Position numbers and translations under genes: made by a program. Under the pieces are notes generated by a model. The model worked only from the letters and a program-made list of their open reading frames with translations. It was not told the origin of the DNA and did no database searches. 47,304 bases of DNA from a virus. Each line of letters begins with the position of its first letter. Position 1 is the stretch's first letter. The stretch is taken from IMG/VR virus record IMGVR_UViG_3300017917_001210, positions 1 to 47,304 of that record. One strand, written 5' to 3'. Below are positions 30,436 to 38,715 of this stretch, piece by piece.

Positions 30436-32799
30436 ATGCGTAAACTATTGACTAAGGTCATTCTGGCCTTAGGTATCGCCTTTGCCCCTGTGGCTCAGGC
30501 AGACCTAGTTGACGGACATTTTAGTACTAATCAAATTTTTGATGTACAGTATTATTGGTCCGGCACAACTCTAAACGCAAGTAACTTTATCGCTCCGTAC
30601 GATATGAATTTTCAACATCCTACGGTAGCAGCTGGAGACTACTTTGCGTTTTTCCCAAGTACCACAAATCCCGGAACATATGGCATGGGGCTGTATAATT
30701 CCTCAGGAACGCTATTACAAGTCGTACACGACACCGGTACACTACAAGCCATTGGCCCAGATGCTATTTTTTATGTAGGATCAGGATTCTTTGGTACAGT
30801 GATTACTACCAGTGCAGGATACGCATATGGTGCCAGCGGTACATTTACCAATATGGATACCAGTGTGTCTGGAACTGATGCCAGTTCATACACCTGGGCT
30901 AGTACCACTCCACTGACAGCAGGTCAAACTGCCAGCAGCGGTGGCGGTAGCGGCGGTGGAACAACAACACCTACACCAACCTATACAGCAATTACCAGTG
31001 CAAATGTTGTGCAAGTTACTCCGACCAGTAACAACAGCCCAGCAGGTGAAGGTGCTACCAATGTGATTGATGGCAACACAGGCACAAAGTATTTGAACTT
31101 TGACCGTGCAAGTGCAGGTTTCACTATTAAACTGGACCAAGGTCGAGTAATTGAGAAATTCACAATTACCACAGCTAACGACTACTCTCCACGTGACCCA
31201 AGCAAGTTCAGCTTGTTTGGATCAAACGATGGACGTACTTGGACCACAATCGCTAACAATCAAAGTATAACATTAAGTGATAATCGTTTTACCACATCCA
31301 GCGACATTGTTGTGGCCAATACCAATGCTTATGTGTATTACTTTATTACTTTTGATTCCACCAAAGCCTTGGATCAATATCCAGTGTTGGCATCCTGTAT
31401 GGCAGCATACGGTGGTGGTTGGCTAGGTACCGAAAACTGTAACAGTGTTCAAGTATCAGAAGTCAAGTACTACTATGACAGTGCAAACAACACTACCAGT
31501 GTTGATGCTGGTAACGGTACTGTGGCTAACCCAGGAACAGCTGGTGCTACATCCAGTTTGAACACTGGCCCAACTGTGGTTGGTACTGCTCCAGGTGCAA
31601 ACATTGTATCCACAACAGAAACACCAGGCACAATGGTAACAAATACCAACAGCACACGCGGCACAACCACATCGGTTACCACTGTAAACGATGCACGTGG
31701 CGCACAGGAAACCAAACGTTTGGAAGTGGTTAGAACCACAACAGTGACTTCTACTACTCCAATCACCACAGTGGTTACACAGACAACACCAGTTACTGTT
31801 ACTACCGTGACCACACCAACTACTGTGACAACCTACAGTGATGGTACTACCACTACTACAAATGGTACTCCAGTAACCACAGTCGCAATCAGAACTGATG
31901 TGATCACAACAACCACAACTACCAATGAAGTTGTTAGTTCTTCCAGCGATCAGAGCTACTTTACCAAGATTGATCAGTACAGTAACCTGGCAGCAGTTAA
32001 CCAAAGACTTAACGCAGCATTGGACAGTGATGTTCTAGATCGTCACAAAGGATCTAGCGAAACTCTTGTAACTCGCAGCAATGCAGCGGGCAATGAGGAA
32101 AAAGGTTGGTGGTATCTAATTGCTGAAGGACAGCGTTCTAACACAGTAGACACATACTCCACTAAAACCAATCGTTATGGATTTGGACATGAGAAAAAGG
32201 TACGTGGTAACTGGATAGTTGGTTTACAATACAACCATCTAAGCAGCACCATGGCTGGTCTGGATGCAGGCGGCGGTTTGGTCAAAGACCACGTGGGTAT
32301 CTACAGTCTGTACAATCACAATGGTTGGTTGTTGAAAACTGATTTGGCATACAGCCAGAACAGCTTTACCAACTATCATTCATTGCCAGAACTGAACTAC
32401 AGCAACTCAGGCAAAACCGCAGGTAATGATATCTGGTTGAGCAACAGACTATACACTCCAGAGTTCAAAGGGTTCCGTCCTTTTGCTGGTGTACGTGTAG
32501 AGAACAACAAGCGCAACGAACTAACAGAAACTGGTTCTGCTATCACTGCAATGAACTATGCTGCTGTTAACCAAACTCGCACAGTAGGCGAAGTTGGTTT
32601 GCGTTATGATGTTGCAATCAGAGAGCGAGTGAACTTTATCGCAGAAGCCAGTCAAACTGACACAAGCCTTACAACTGTTAAGGTCGGTGTAAACTTTGCA
32701 CCAAAAGAACGTGTTATCGGTGGCGTAAGCGTGGTTCAACAAAGCCAAAACGGCGTACAAAATACTCTAGGTCAAGTATCTTTACGTTGGATATTCTAA
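30436..32799 (+). CDS. Autotransporter with discoidin domain and outer-membrane barrel (787 aa)
   Basis: A signal peptide ends at VAQADL. An N-terminal beta domain with a PEP-CTERM-like or surface-protein look (30-160) is followed by a Gly/Ser linker, then a discoidin (F5/8 type C) fold at about 185-305 (GEGATNVIDGNTGTKYLNF, PSKFSLFGSNDGRTWTTI). Residues 350-510 are a Thr/Val low-complexity stalk. The last 250 residues are an autotransporter-type barrel (GFGHEKKVRGNWIVGLQYNH, ending LGQVSLRWIF with a terminal Phe). The protein would display a sugar-binding passenger on the host surface. Confidence 0.85.
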   Translation: MRKLLTKVILALGIAFAPVAQADLVDGHFSTNQIFDVQYYWSGTTLNASNFIAPYDMNFQHPTVAAGDYFAFFPSTTNPGTYGMGLYNSSGTLLQVVHDTGTLQAIGPDAIFYVGSGFFGTVITTSAGYAYGASGTFTNMDTSVSGTDASSYTWASTTPLTAGQTASSGGGSGGGTTTPTPTYTAITSANVVQVTPTSNNSPAGEGATNVIDGNTGTKYLNFDRASAGFTIKLDQGRVIEKFTITTANDYSPRDPSKFSLFGSNDGRTWTTIANNQSITLSDNRFTTSSDIVVANTNAYVYYFITFDSTKALDQYPVLASCMAAYGGGWLGTENCNSVQVSEVKYYYDSANNTTSVDAGNGTVANPGTAGATSSLNTGPTVVGTAPGANIVSTTETPGTMVTNTNSTRGTTTSVTTVNDARGAQETKRLEVVRTTTVTSTTPITTVVTQTTPVTVTTVTTPTTVTTYSDGTTTTTNGTPVTTVAIRTDVITTTTTTNEVVSSSSDQSYFTKIDQYSNLAAVNQRLNAALDSDVLDRHKGSSETLVTRSNAAGNEEKGWWYLIAEGQRSNTVDTYSTKTNRYGFGHEKKVRGNWIVGLQYNHLSSTMAGLDAGGGLVKDHVGIYSLYNHNGWLLKTDLAYSQNSFTNYHSLPELNYSNSGKTAGNDIWLSNRLYTPEFKGFRPFAGVRVENNKRNELTETGSAITAMNYAAVNQTRTVGEVGLRYDVAIRERVNFIAEASQTDTSLTTVKVGVNFAPKERVIGGVSVVQQSQNGVQNTLGQVSLRWIF

Positions 32800-32814
32800 G
32801 CAGCAATGCTCAGC

Positions 32815-32841
32815 AAAAAGCTCGCTTCGGCGAGCTTTTTT
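32815..32841 (+). terminator. Strong rho-independent terminator
   Basis: An 11-bp stem AAAAAGCTCGC / GCGAGCTTTTT with a TTCG tetraloop and a T run follows the autotransporter gene. Confidence 0.95.
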
Positions 32842-32846
32842 GTTGG

Positions 32847-32852
32847 TAAATA
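32847..32852 (+). promoter_or_regulatory. T4-late-like promoter element TAAATA
   Basis: TTGGTAAATAGAATACTATG lies directly after the terminator and seven bases before the cyclase ATG. The leader would be minimal and no Shine-Dalgarno sequence is present. Confidence 0.5.
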
Positions 32853-32859
32853 GAATACT

Positions 32860-34902
32860 ATGAAAAAACTTCTATTAAACCCATGGACTGCACTGATTAC
32901 CTTGGCATTGGTACTAGGCATTCGTATATCCGATACCGCATTTGTAGAGTCAGTTAGACTGCGCTACTTTGACACACTGATCACAAGCAAGGCGCCAACA
33001 GAAAATAACATATACACGGTGAACATTGATGAAGCCACATTGGACAAATATGGCCAATGGCCTTTGCCAAGAGGCCAGTATGCTGAACTAATTGACGAAC
33101 TCTTCAAGAGAAACGCTGGACTGGTAGTGTGGACCATACTCATGCCAGAGCTGGATCGCAACGGTCAGGACAATGACCTATCGTATGCTTTGGCCACAAA
33201 CCCTGTTATTCTCAGCAGTGTGCCCAGTAACACATCCAAGAATCCCCCAAGACAGGTGGGTGTCAGTATTATGCGTCCTGAATTTACAGACCGCATTGTA
33301 CAGTATCCAGGCATGATATCTAATATAGAGGCCCTGAGCAGTCAAGCCGCAGGTGTGGGTATTGCCGGAACATTACCTGAGGTTGATGGTGTTAATCGTA
33401 GATTGCCTCTGGTGGTCAGCGTGAATGATGTGCTGTATCCAAGCGTGTCACTGGAAACACTACGAGTGGCAGCGGGTGATCCTAGTTTTCAAATCAAGCT
33501 GAACGAGAATGGTGTAGAGAAAATGCGCATTCCGCAGTTTGGTCCTATCGCCACAGACAACCTAGGGCGCATCTGGATTGACTGGAGCCAGCGCAGCCAG
33601 TCTGTGAGCGCAGCAAAGCTGCCAAAAGATTTTAACAAGGCCATTGTGATTGTGGGTACCAGTGCCGCAGGATTGGGTAACCCAGTGCCCACCAGCATTG
33701 GAGCAGTATGGCCTCAGGATGTGCATGCCAGCGTGATTGGCACTATGGTCAATGGAGTTACCATACAGCGACCGGACTACGCAGATGGGCTGGAAATACT
33801 TGCAATACTTGCTGCTGGTGTTATACTGCTAGCGTTAACCAGGTGGGTGTATGTTGGTCTAGCATCTGTGGTAGTTCTTGTTGGTGGATTCGCATACGGC
33901 AGCTACTATGCTTTTGCTACAGATCTTTGGCTGTTTGATGTTACCGCACCAATTGCAGGAGTTATCCTGGTTGCACTACACGCATACGGTGTGAAGTTCG
34001 TAAGCGAGTTCTTGCAGAAACAACAGATCAAGAAACAGTTTGGCAGCTATGTGAGCCCTGTTATCGTTGAGAGATTACAAAAAGATCCTAGTTTAATTAA
34101 ACTGGGCGGCGAAGAAAAGATGCTTACAGCAGTGATGACAGACATGCGCAACTTCACAGGACTAGGTGAAAAGTACGGCGCAGACGTTGAAGGCTTTACC
34201 GCTATCATGAACGCATACATGACAGCTATCAGCAAACCTGTGTTTGCCAACGATGGTTGTTTGATCAAGTTCATTGGTGATGCCAGCTTGCACATTCATG
34301 GTGCACCGGTAGACGACAATCGCCATGCTTACCGTGCTGCGCAAACAGCCATTGAAATGGTACAGGCCGTGGACGAGTTTAACAAGCACCTGCACAGTAT
34401 TGGCAAGCCACCAGTGGGTATGGGTGCTGGTGTTAACACAGGAAAGATTCTTGTAGGTAACATTGGATCAGAAGGCAAGATGGGATACGATGTACTAGGC
34501 GATCCTGTGAGCGTGGCCAGTCGACTGGAAGGTCAGACCAAGGGCTATGGAGTATTGTTGATCATTGGACCTGACACCTATGCAGAAGTTAAAAATGATT
34601 TCCATTGCTTTGAACTAGATTGCATTGCAGTCAAAGGCAAAGACATTGGATTGAATATCTATACACCACTGTTTAATCCTGCCAACTTCAATCAACATGA
34701 TGCCGACAGACATGCAAGCATGCTGGCTGCATACAGAGCTCAGGACTGGAGAGCGGCAACTGCAATTACCAAGAGTTTGATTGGCTGCTTTGGTGGCGAA
34801 TTGGACCACTACTATGAACTGTGGCTAGAGCGTATTGCAGCAACAAAGAAAATGAAATTACCAACAGACTGGGACGGAATCTACCGTGCTACTAGCAAAT
34901 AA
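32860..34902 (+). CDS. CHASE2-domain class III adenylate/guanylate cyclase (680 aa)
   Basis: An N-terminal helix, a periplasmic CHASE2 sensor (about 25-315; VNIDEATLDKYGQWPLPRGQY) and three membrane helices (about 315-380) precede a class III cyclase domain (about 405-600). Both metal aspartates are present, Asp428 (TDMRNFT) and Asp474 (KFIGDAS). The Lys in IKFIGD and Asp548 region favour ATP, but Ser551 replaces the usual transition-state Asn while Arg555 is kept (PVSVASRLE). The enzyme probably makes cAMP in response to an envelope signal. A C-terminal helical tail follows. Confidence 0.93.
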   Translation: MKKLLLNPWTALITLALVLGIRISDTAFVESVRLRYFDTLITSKAPTENNIYTVNIDEATLDKYGQWPLPRGQYAELIDELFKRNAGLVVWTILMPELDRNGQDNDLSYALATNPVILSSVPSNTSKNPPRQVGVSIMRPEFTDRIVQYPGMISNIEALSSQAAGVGIAGTLPEVDGVNRRLPLVVSVNDVLYPSVSLETLRVAAGDPSFQIKLNENGVEKMRIPQFGPIATDNLGRIWIDWSQRSQSVSAAKLPKDFNKAIVIVGTSAAGLGNPVPTSIGAVWPQDVHASVIGTMVNGVTIQRPDYADGLEILAILAAGVILLALTRWVYVGLASVVVLVGGFAYGSYYAFATDLWLFDVTAPIAGVILVALHAYGVKFVSEFLQKQQIKKQFGSYVSPVIVERLQKDPSLIKLGGEEKMLTAVMTDMRNFTGLGEKYGADVEGFTAIMNAYMTAISKPVFANDGCLIKFIGDASLHIHGAPVDDNRHAYRAAQTAIEMVQAVDEFNKHLHSIGKPPVGMGAGVNTGKILVGNIGSEGKMGYDVLGDPVSVASRLEGQTKGYGVLLIIGPDTYAEVKNDFHCFELDCIAVKGKDIGLNIYTPLFNPANFNQHDADRHASMLAAYRAQDWRAATAITKSLIGCFGGELDHYYELWLERIAATKKMKLPTDWDGIYRATSK

Positions 34903-34914
34903 TTGGATAGACTT

Positions 34915-35772
34915 ATGCGTAAGTACATACCTATACTGCTACTTCTTTCCTTATTATTTCATGGGGCAAGTGTCGCAAAAACACCAGCCAGTACCAACGA
35001 CCTAACAGCCAAAAGCTGGTTGGTAACTGACAGCGAAGGAAATCTCATTGCAGGTGAGAATGTGCATGCGGTACGCAGTATTGCCAGCGTGACCAAGTTG
35101 ATGACTGTGCTCACAATACTGGACAGGCATGCAGAACTGGATCGTCCACTGGACCTAACCATGCGTAACTATAATAAGAAAACACGCAAGGCCAAGCGCA
35201 GTGCATATGATAACCTCACTCGTAGACAGTTGATTGACCTAGCCATGATTCGCAGCGACAACAATGCGGCCAGGTTGTTGTGCGAAACATATCCTGAAGG
35301 ATACAAAAAGTGCATTGATGACATGAATGCCAAGGCGCACAGTTTAGGTATGTTGTACAGTGTGTTCTACGATCCTACAGGACTAGATGACAGAAACAAC
35401 AGCACAGCCGCAGACCTGGTCAAGTTGGCCAGAAGTGCAGTGAACTATCCTGAAGTGGTAAATGCCAGTCAGCAGAGTCAGATCAAGGTAAAGATCAAAC
35501 GTCACTGGTTTGCAGGACACAACACAAATCCACTGATCGGCAACACGCATGACATCAAGGTCAGTAAGACTGGGTGGACCACACGAGCTGGTGGGTGTAT
35601 TTTGATGCTAATGGACACAGACAAAGGACGCAGGATCGTTGTGGTATTGGGCAGTAAGAGTATCAAGACTCGAATACCTGAAGCAGAGTTTATATCTCGG
35701 ATTGATGAAACAGCGGTGGTTGAAAAAGAGCCTAATACACTGTTTGGTATCAGGCTCTTTGGCAGCGATTAA
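34915..35772 (+). CDS. D-Ala-D-Ala endopeptidase, PBP7-like (S11 family, 285 aa)
   Basis: I chose the ATG at 34915 (MRKYIPILLLL); a TTG at 34903 would add four residues. A signal peptide ends near SVAKT. The three penicillin-binding motifs are present: SVTK at 58-61, SDN in MIRSDNNAA, and KTG in VSKTGWT. The short length without the C-terminal anchor domain matches PBP7 (PbpG), which cleaves peptidoglycan cross-links in the periplasm. It begins 12 bases after the cyclase, so the two may share one mRNA. Confidence 0.92.
   Translation: MRKYIPILLLLSLLFHGASVAKTPASTNDLTAKSWLVTDSEGNLIAGENVHAVRSIASVTKLMTVLTILDRHAELDRPLDLTMRNYNKKTRKAKRSAYDNLTRRQLIDLAMIRSDNNAARLLCETYPEGYKKCIDDMNAKAHSLGMLYSVFYDPTGLDDRNNSTAADLVKLARSAVNYPEVVNASQQSQIKVKIKRHWFAGHNTNPLIGNTHDIKVSKTGWTTRAGGCILMLMDTDKGRRIVVVLGSKSIKTRIPEAEFISRIDETAVVEKEPNTLFGIRLFGSD
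35725..35760 (-). terminator. Terminator for the minus-strand membrane genes, inside the PBP7-like gene
   Basis: On the minus strand AAAGAGCCTGATAC pairs with GTATTAGGCTCTTT (one mismatch) and is followed by TTC after a T tract. It lies within the last codons of the convergent PBP7-like gene, and may stop both transcripts. Confidence 0.7.
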
Positions 35773-36131
35773 GACTTCTTTTTTTCTGACTCAATGTCGC
35801 GACCAGCGACTTTATCAGCTTCGTCCATGGCCTCATGAAACTTTTTGTTAGCTTGCGCTTCAACAAGAGTTGTTTCCATAACACGATCACTTTCGATCAT
35901 TTTGCCACGAATGGTTAGCACAGTGTTAACCTTTTGATTCAAACGAATCAAATCGTTGTCCAACATGCGAATACGATCAATCAATGCAATAAGCACAGTG
36001 TTTGCTTCGCTGATAACAGGTTTAACTTCCTTGGTGCTCCACTCCCAAACGTACTTGATAATGTAGCCCATGCCCACTGCCATAACAATGGGGAATCCAT
36101 ACTTGTTGACTAATTCTGCAATATCGCCCAT
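35769..36131 (-). CDS. Phage membrane protein, YvrJ/holin-like N-terminus (120 aa)
   Basis: The ATG at 36131 follows AAGGATATAAC. The N-terminus MGDIAELVNKYGFPIVMAVGMGYIIKYV contains one membrane helix with the GFP turn typical of small YvrJ-like phage proteins. The rest is a charged coiled coil (LDNDLIRLNQKVNTVL) and a Lys-rich end. It is a paralogue of the 93-aa protein two genes upstream. A holin-related or membrane-adaptor role is possible. Confidence 0.65.
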   Translation of the reverse strand: MGDIAELVNKYGFPIVMAVGMGYIIKYVWEWSTKEVKPVISEANTVLIALIDRIRMLDNDLIRLNQKVNTVLTIRGKMIESDRVMETTLVEAQANKKFHEAMDEADKVAGRDIESEKKKS

Positions 36132-36132
36132 G

Positions 36133-36285
36133 TTATATCCTTATTAGAAAGCCAATCACAAAGCCAAAAACAAAACCTAGTCCAATAGCTTTGTACATGT
36201 CTCGATCGTGCCACAGTGGTTGTTTGCTCAGATAGGCACGCATTTGTGGAGACAAACTGTCATGCCATTTTTCCCATTTATTCAT
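36133..36285 (-). CDS. Small membrane protein (50 aa)
   Basis: The ATG at 36285 shares a base with the TGA of the upstream gene. The sequence MNKWEKWHDSLSPQMRAYL, then WHDRDMYKAIGLGFVFGFVIGFLI, has a Trp-rich amphipathic start and one membrane helix with Gly-x3-Gly spacing. I believe small proteins with the WHDRD motif recur in T4-like phages. It lies between two paralogous membrane proteins and probably acts with them. Confidence 0.7.
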   Translation of the reverse strand: MNKWEKWHDSLSPQMRAYLSKQPLWHDRDMYKAIGLGFVFGFVIGFLIRI

Positions 36286-36566
36286 CAGTCTCTCCTTGCA
36301 TCGTTTTTGCCGTCTGCGCGAGCAATACGGTCAACGTCCGGACGCAGGCCCAATGCGTTTGATACAATAGTATCAATGCGCACCACGTCGTGATTCATGG
36401 TTTTTACACGGTTGTCTAAGGCAGTGATAATTCCTGCCATTCCCTTGATGCTTCCTAGCACTCCTTGTAATAGTAGTTTGATAGTTAGATACACAAAATA
36501 CCCACCGGCAAACGCTACTGCTACAGGAAACCCTAGTTCACCAATGATTTTAAAAACTTCATTCAT
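36285..36566 (-). CDS. Phage membrane protein, YvrJ/holin-like (93 aa)
   Basis: I chose the ATG at 36566 because AAGGAGCT lies four bases upstream; the longer frame starts inside the leader. MNEVFKIIGELGFPVAVAFAGGYFVYLTIKLLL contains one membrane helix after the GFP turn, followed by a short coiled coil (ALDNRVKTMNHDVVRIDTIV) that aligns by eye with the 120-aa paralogue. It is first in a three-gene minus-strand membrane operon. Confidence 0.65.
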   Translation of the reverse strand: MNEVFKIIGELGFPVAVAFAGGYFVYLTIKLLLQGVLGSIKGMAGIITALDNRVKTMNHDVVRIDTIVSNALGLRPDVDRIARADGKNDARRD

Positions 36567-36597
36567 TGATAGCTCCTTGTTTGAATTATTGTGCAAG

Positions 36598-36603
36598 TAT
36601 TTA
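36598..36603 (-). promoter_or_regulatory. T4-late-like element on the minus strand
   Basis: The minus strand reads CCATAAATACTTG, 31 bases before the ATG at 36566. It faces a plus-strand TAAATA at 36633, making a divergent late pair. Confidence 0.5.
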
Positions 36604-36632
36604 TGGACAACCTGAATTTATGGCTGGGTCCA

Positions 36633-36638
36633 TAAATA
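36633..36638 (+). promoter_or_regulatory. T4-late-like promoter element TAAATA
   Basis: TCCATAAATAATTC lies 19 bases before the ATG at 36658, with GAGGAG between. The CCATAAATA context is identical to the divergent minus-strand element. Confidence 0.55.
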
Positions 36639-36657
36639 ATTCTAGTAGAGGAGAATT

Positions 36658-37383
36658 ATGGGCTTTATTGAATACTCTGACATTGGGTTCAGGGCGTTTG
36701 TGTTTAGTAGCAGACAGCAGGAAATCATTCAACGAAAACAGAGTATAATACAGTCTGTTTATAGTAACTACAACTTAACCCCCAAGTCTGTGTTATTTGT
36801 TGGGTTCAACCCTGCTATTGTCAATTGCACAACAGCCACCATATACATTACAGAAGTCAGTCAAGAAGTTCAAGACTGGCTTGCTGCCAACGGAATTTCT
36901 GCAGAATTTATTGCTGCTGAAGATCTGTTCAACTACGGCAGAAACTTTGACGCTGTGTTGGCCCTGGAAGAATACTTTACTTTTGCTGAAAATGAAGAGC
37001 AGCAAAAAAGTCAGTTTGACATGATTTGTAAAGTGGCACGTCAATGTGTGATAACTACATTACGTGACTACAAAAATCAGGAATTCAAAGATCGTGAATT
37101 TAGCATGCCAGCAGTGATTAAAACAGATTCAGGTAGCCGTGTGTTTTTAGAATACCACGACTATGATATGGCAGATAGAAATGCCTGGGCAAGAACTGTT
37201 TACGAAATCACCAACGCAGAGCTGCAAGTAAACGGACCGTTCCATTGTCGTCATATGTTTTTCAAACAGTGTGCAAAATTTGGATATGATGCAGGCGCAA
37301 AAGAGTTCTTGGTACACAAGAACTTGATGTACAAGAGTCTGATCAAGAAAAATTATGAGCACGTGATATCAATCAAATTTTAA
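36658..37383 (+). CDS. Methyltransferase-like alpha/beta protein (241 aa)
   Basis: The middle (KSVLFVGFNPAIVNCTTATIYITEVS, then GISAEFIAAEDL, then NFDAVLALEEYFTFAENEEQQ) follows the strand-acidic loop-strand order of a Rossmann SAM-methyltransferase, with DAVLALEE at the fourth strand. However the first glycine loop is degenerate (VGFNPA), so it may not bind SAM. The C-terminal half is unlike known enzymes to me. It is followed after two bases by the long fibre gene, so a fibre or virion modification role is possible. Confidence 0.55.
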   Translation: MGFIEYSDIGFRAFVFSSRQQEIIQRKQSIIQSVYSNYNLTPKSVLFVGFNPAIVNCTTATIYITEVSQEVQDWLAANGISAEFIAAEDLFNYGRNFDAVLALEEYFTFAENEEQQKSQFDMICKVARQCVITTLRDYKNQEFKDREFSMPAVIKTDSGSRVFLEYHDYDMADRNAWARTVYEITNAELQVNGPFHCRHMFFKQCAKFGYDAGAKEFLVHKNLMYKSLIKKNYEHVISIKF

Positions 37384-37385
37384 AT

Positions 37386-38648
37386 ATGGACGTAAATCAA
37401 CACGTAGACAGCATAGTAGAAAATCTTGTAAGAGGAATTGAAACCAGACTAGAAGCCAGGGTTGAACAGGCTGTTACCAAGTTTCTGGAGACAAAAGTCG
37501 GAGAGATTGACGTTGAAGCCAAACTCAACTGGTTGGCCAGTTTAAAGCTGGACAGCATGATCAGTCAGATGGAAATCAACAAGGGCACCGTGCAGGCACG
37601 TGTGGACGCAGTCACAGACACCGTGGTCAACAGCATGGAAGCAGAACTGCGCAGACAAGCGCAGGAACGAGTACGCACACATCTGCACAACAACATTGAC
37701 ATGGCCAAAACTGTGCGTGAGTTGATTGCTTCAGAAATTGGCAATCGCATGGACAACATGGCGTTTCCTGATGCCAGCATTCCGGGCAGCGCCGTTAACG
37801 CAGCATCATTGTCACTCAGTGGCAACAACATTCGTGGCGGAGTGATTCAGCAGTTCAGCAGCACAGGCATTGAAGACAAAAGCGATCAAGTGCAAATCAC
37901 TGTGTTGAATGAAGCAGTGGTTGTTGAAAATAAATTGGTTACCATGGGCCTCCAGGTTGAAGGAACCACGGTGATCAATGGCGACATTGTGCTCAACGGC
38001 AGTGTTCCTCCAGAAAGTTCATTTTATACCAGCATCATTGACAGCGCAGTTCAAGGCGTCAAGAGCAGTATGGATCAAGAGTTTTTTGGTGACTACAGCA
38101 CGGTTATCTTTAACAAGATCAAAGAAGAAGGGTTAGACCTTAATCGCATTACCCTTAACGGCACTGAAGTTATCACAGGCAACAAACTCAACTACGGCAT
38201 TACAGATACCAACATCACACGTCTGGGCATGGTAAATGATCTGCAAACAGCAGGCGAAACCTATCTCAGCGAACGTTTGTATGTGAGCAAGAACAAAGTG
38301 GGCATTGGCACCATTGAGCCCGAACACAGTCTAACAGTATGGGACCAAGAAGTGGAATTAGGATTTGGCAAGCGTCTCAAAGACACCGGCTGGATCGGAA
38401 CCACACGCAAACAAAATCTAATCCTCAGCGCCAACAATCAAGACAATCTGGTGCTGAACGAAGACGGTACCGTTAGTGTTAAAAAGTTAACAATTAACAA
38501 AATCACAATAATCAGTGCTGCCAGCACACCTAGTGATGCACAGCCACGTGGCACTGTGGCATTCAATGAGAACCCTGCACCTGGACAACCTGTGGGTTGG
38601 GTAAGTCTGGGCAACGGCAGTTGGAGCAAGTTCGGAACAGTTGGTTGA
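37386..38648 (+). CDS. Long fibre protein with coiled-coil shaft (420 aa)
   Basis: Residues 1-120 are a charged coiled coil (VENLVRGIETRLEARVEQAV). Residues 130-310 show beta-rung fibre segments (SLSLSGNNIRGGVIQQFSS, LQVEGTTVINGDIVLNGSV). The KVGIGTIEPEHSLTVWD stretch resembles the GIGTx-P...L-V segment before intramolecular chaperone or tip domains in phage fibres. The C-terminus (AFNENPAPGQPVGWVSLGNGSWSKFG) may be the tip. Role: tail or whisker fibre. Confidence 0.75.
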   Translation: MDVNQHVDSIVENLVRGIETRLEARVEQAVTKFLETKVGEIDVEAKLNWLASLKLDSMISQMEINKGTVQARVDAVTDTVVNSMEAELRRQAQERVRTHLHNNIDMAKTVRELIASEIGNRMDNMAFPDASIPGSAVNAASLSLSGNNIRGGVIQQFSSTGIEDKSDQVQITVLNEAVVVENKLVTMGLQVEGTTVINGDIVLNGSVPPESSFYTSIIDSAVQGVKSSMDQEFFGDYSTVIFNKIKEEGLDLNRITLNGTEVITGNKLNYGITDTNITRLGMVNDLQTAGETYLSERLYVSKNKVGIGTIEPEHSLTVWDQEVELGFGKRLKDTGWIGTTRKQNLILSANNQDNLVLNEDGTVSVKKLTINKITIISAASTPSDAQPRGTVAFNENPAPGQPVGWVSLGNGSWSKFGTVG

Positions 38649-38673
38649 CAGTAATTGCTAATTTGTGTATCAT
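38645..38673 (+). promoter_or_regulatory. Sigma70-type promoter of the UV endonuclease gene
   Basis: TTGACA at 38645-38650, 17 bases, TATCAT at 38668-38673. The -35 box overlaps the stop of the fibre gene. Confidence 0.75.
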
Positions 38674-38715
38674 ACCATATGATCACATCTTTTGTAACTA
38701 CTAAGGTTTTCCTAA

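Noticed and set aside
31456-32004. Antisense frames opposite the Thr/Val stalk of the autotransporter
   Set aside because: They are Cys/Gly/Ser-rich products of the ACC/ACA repeats on the coding strand and have no expression signals.
37381-37386. TAAATA before the long fibre gene
   Set aside because: It is formed by the stop TAA running into ATATG, leaving no room for a transcript start before the gene.
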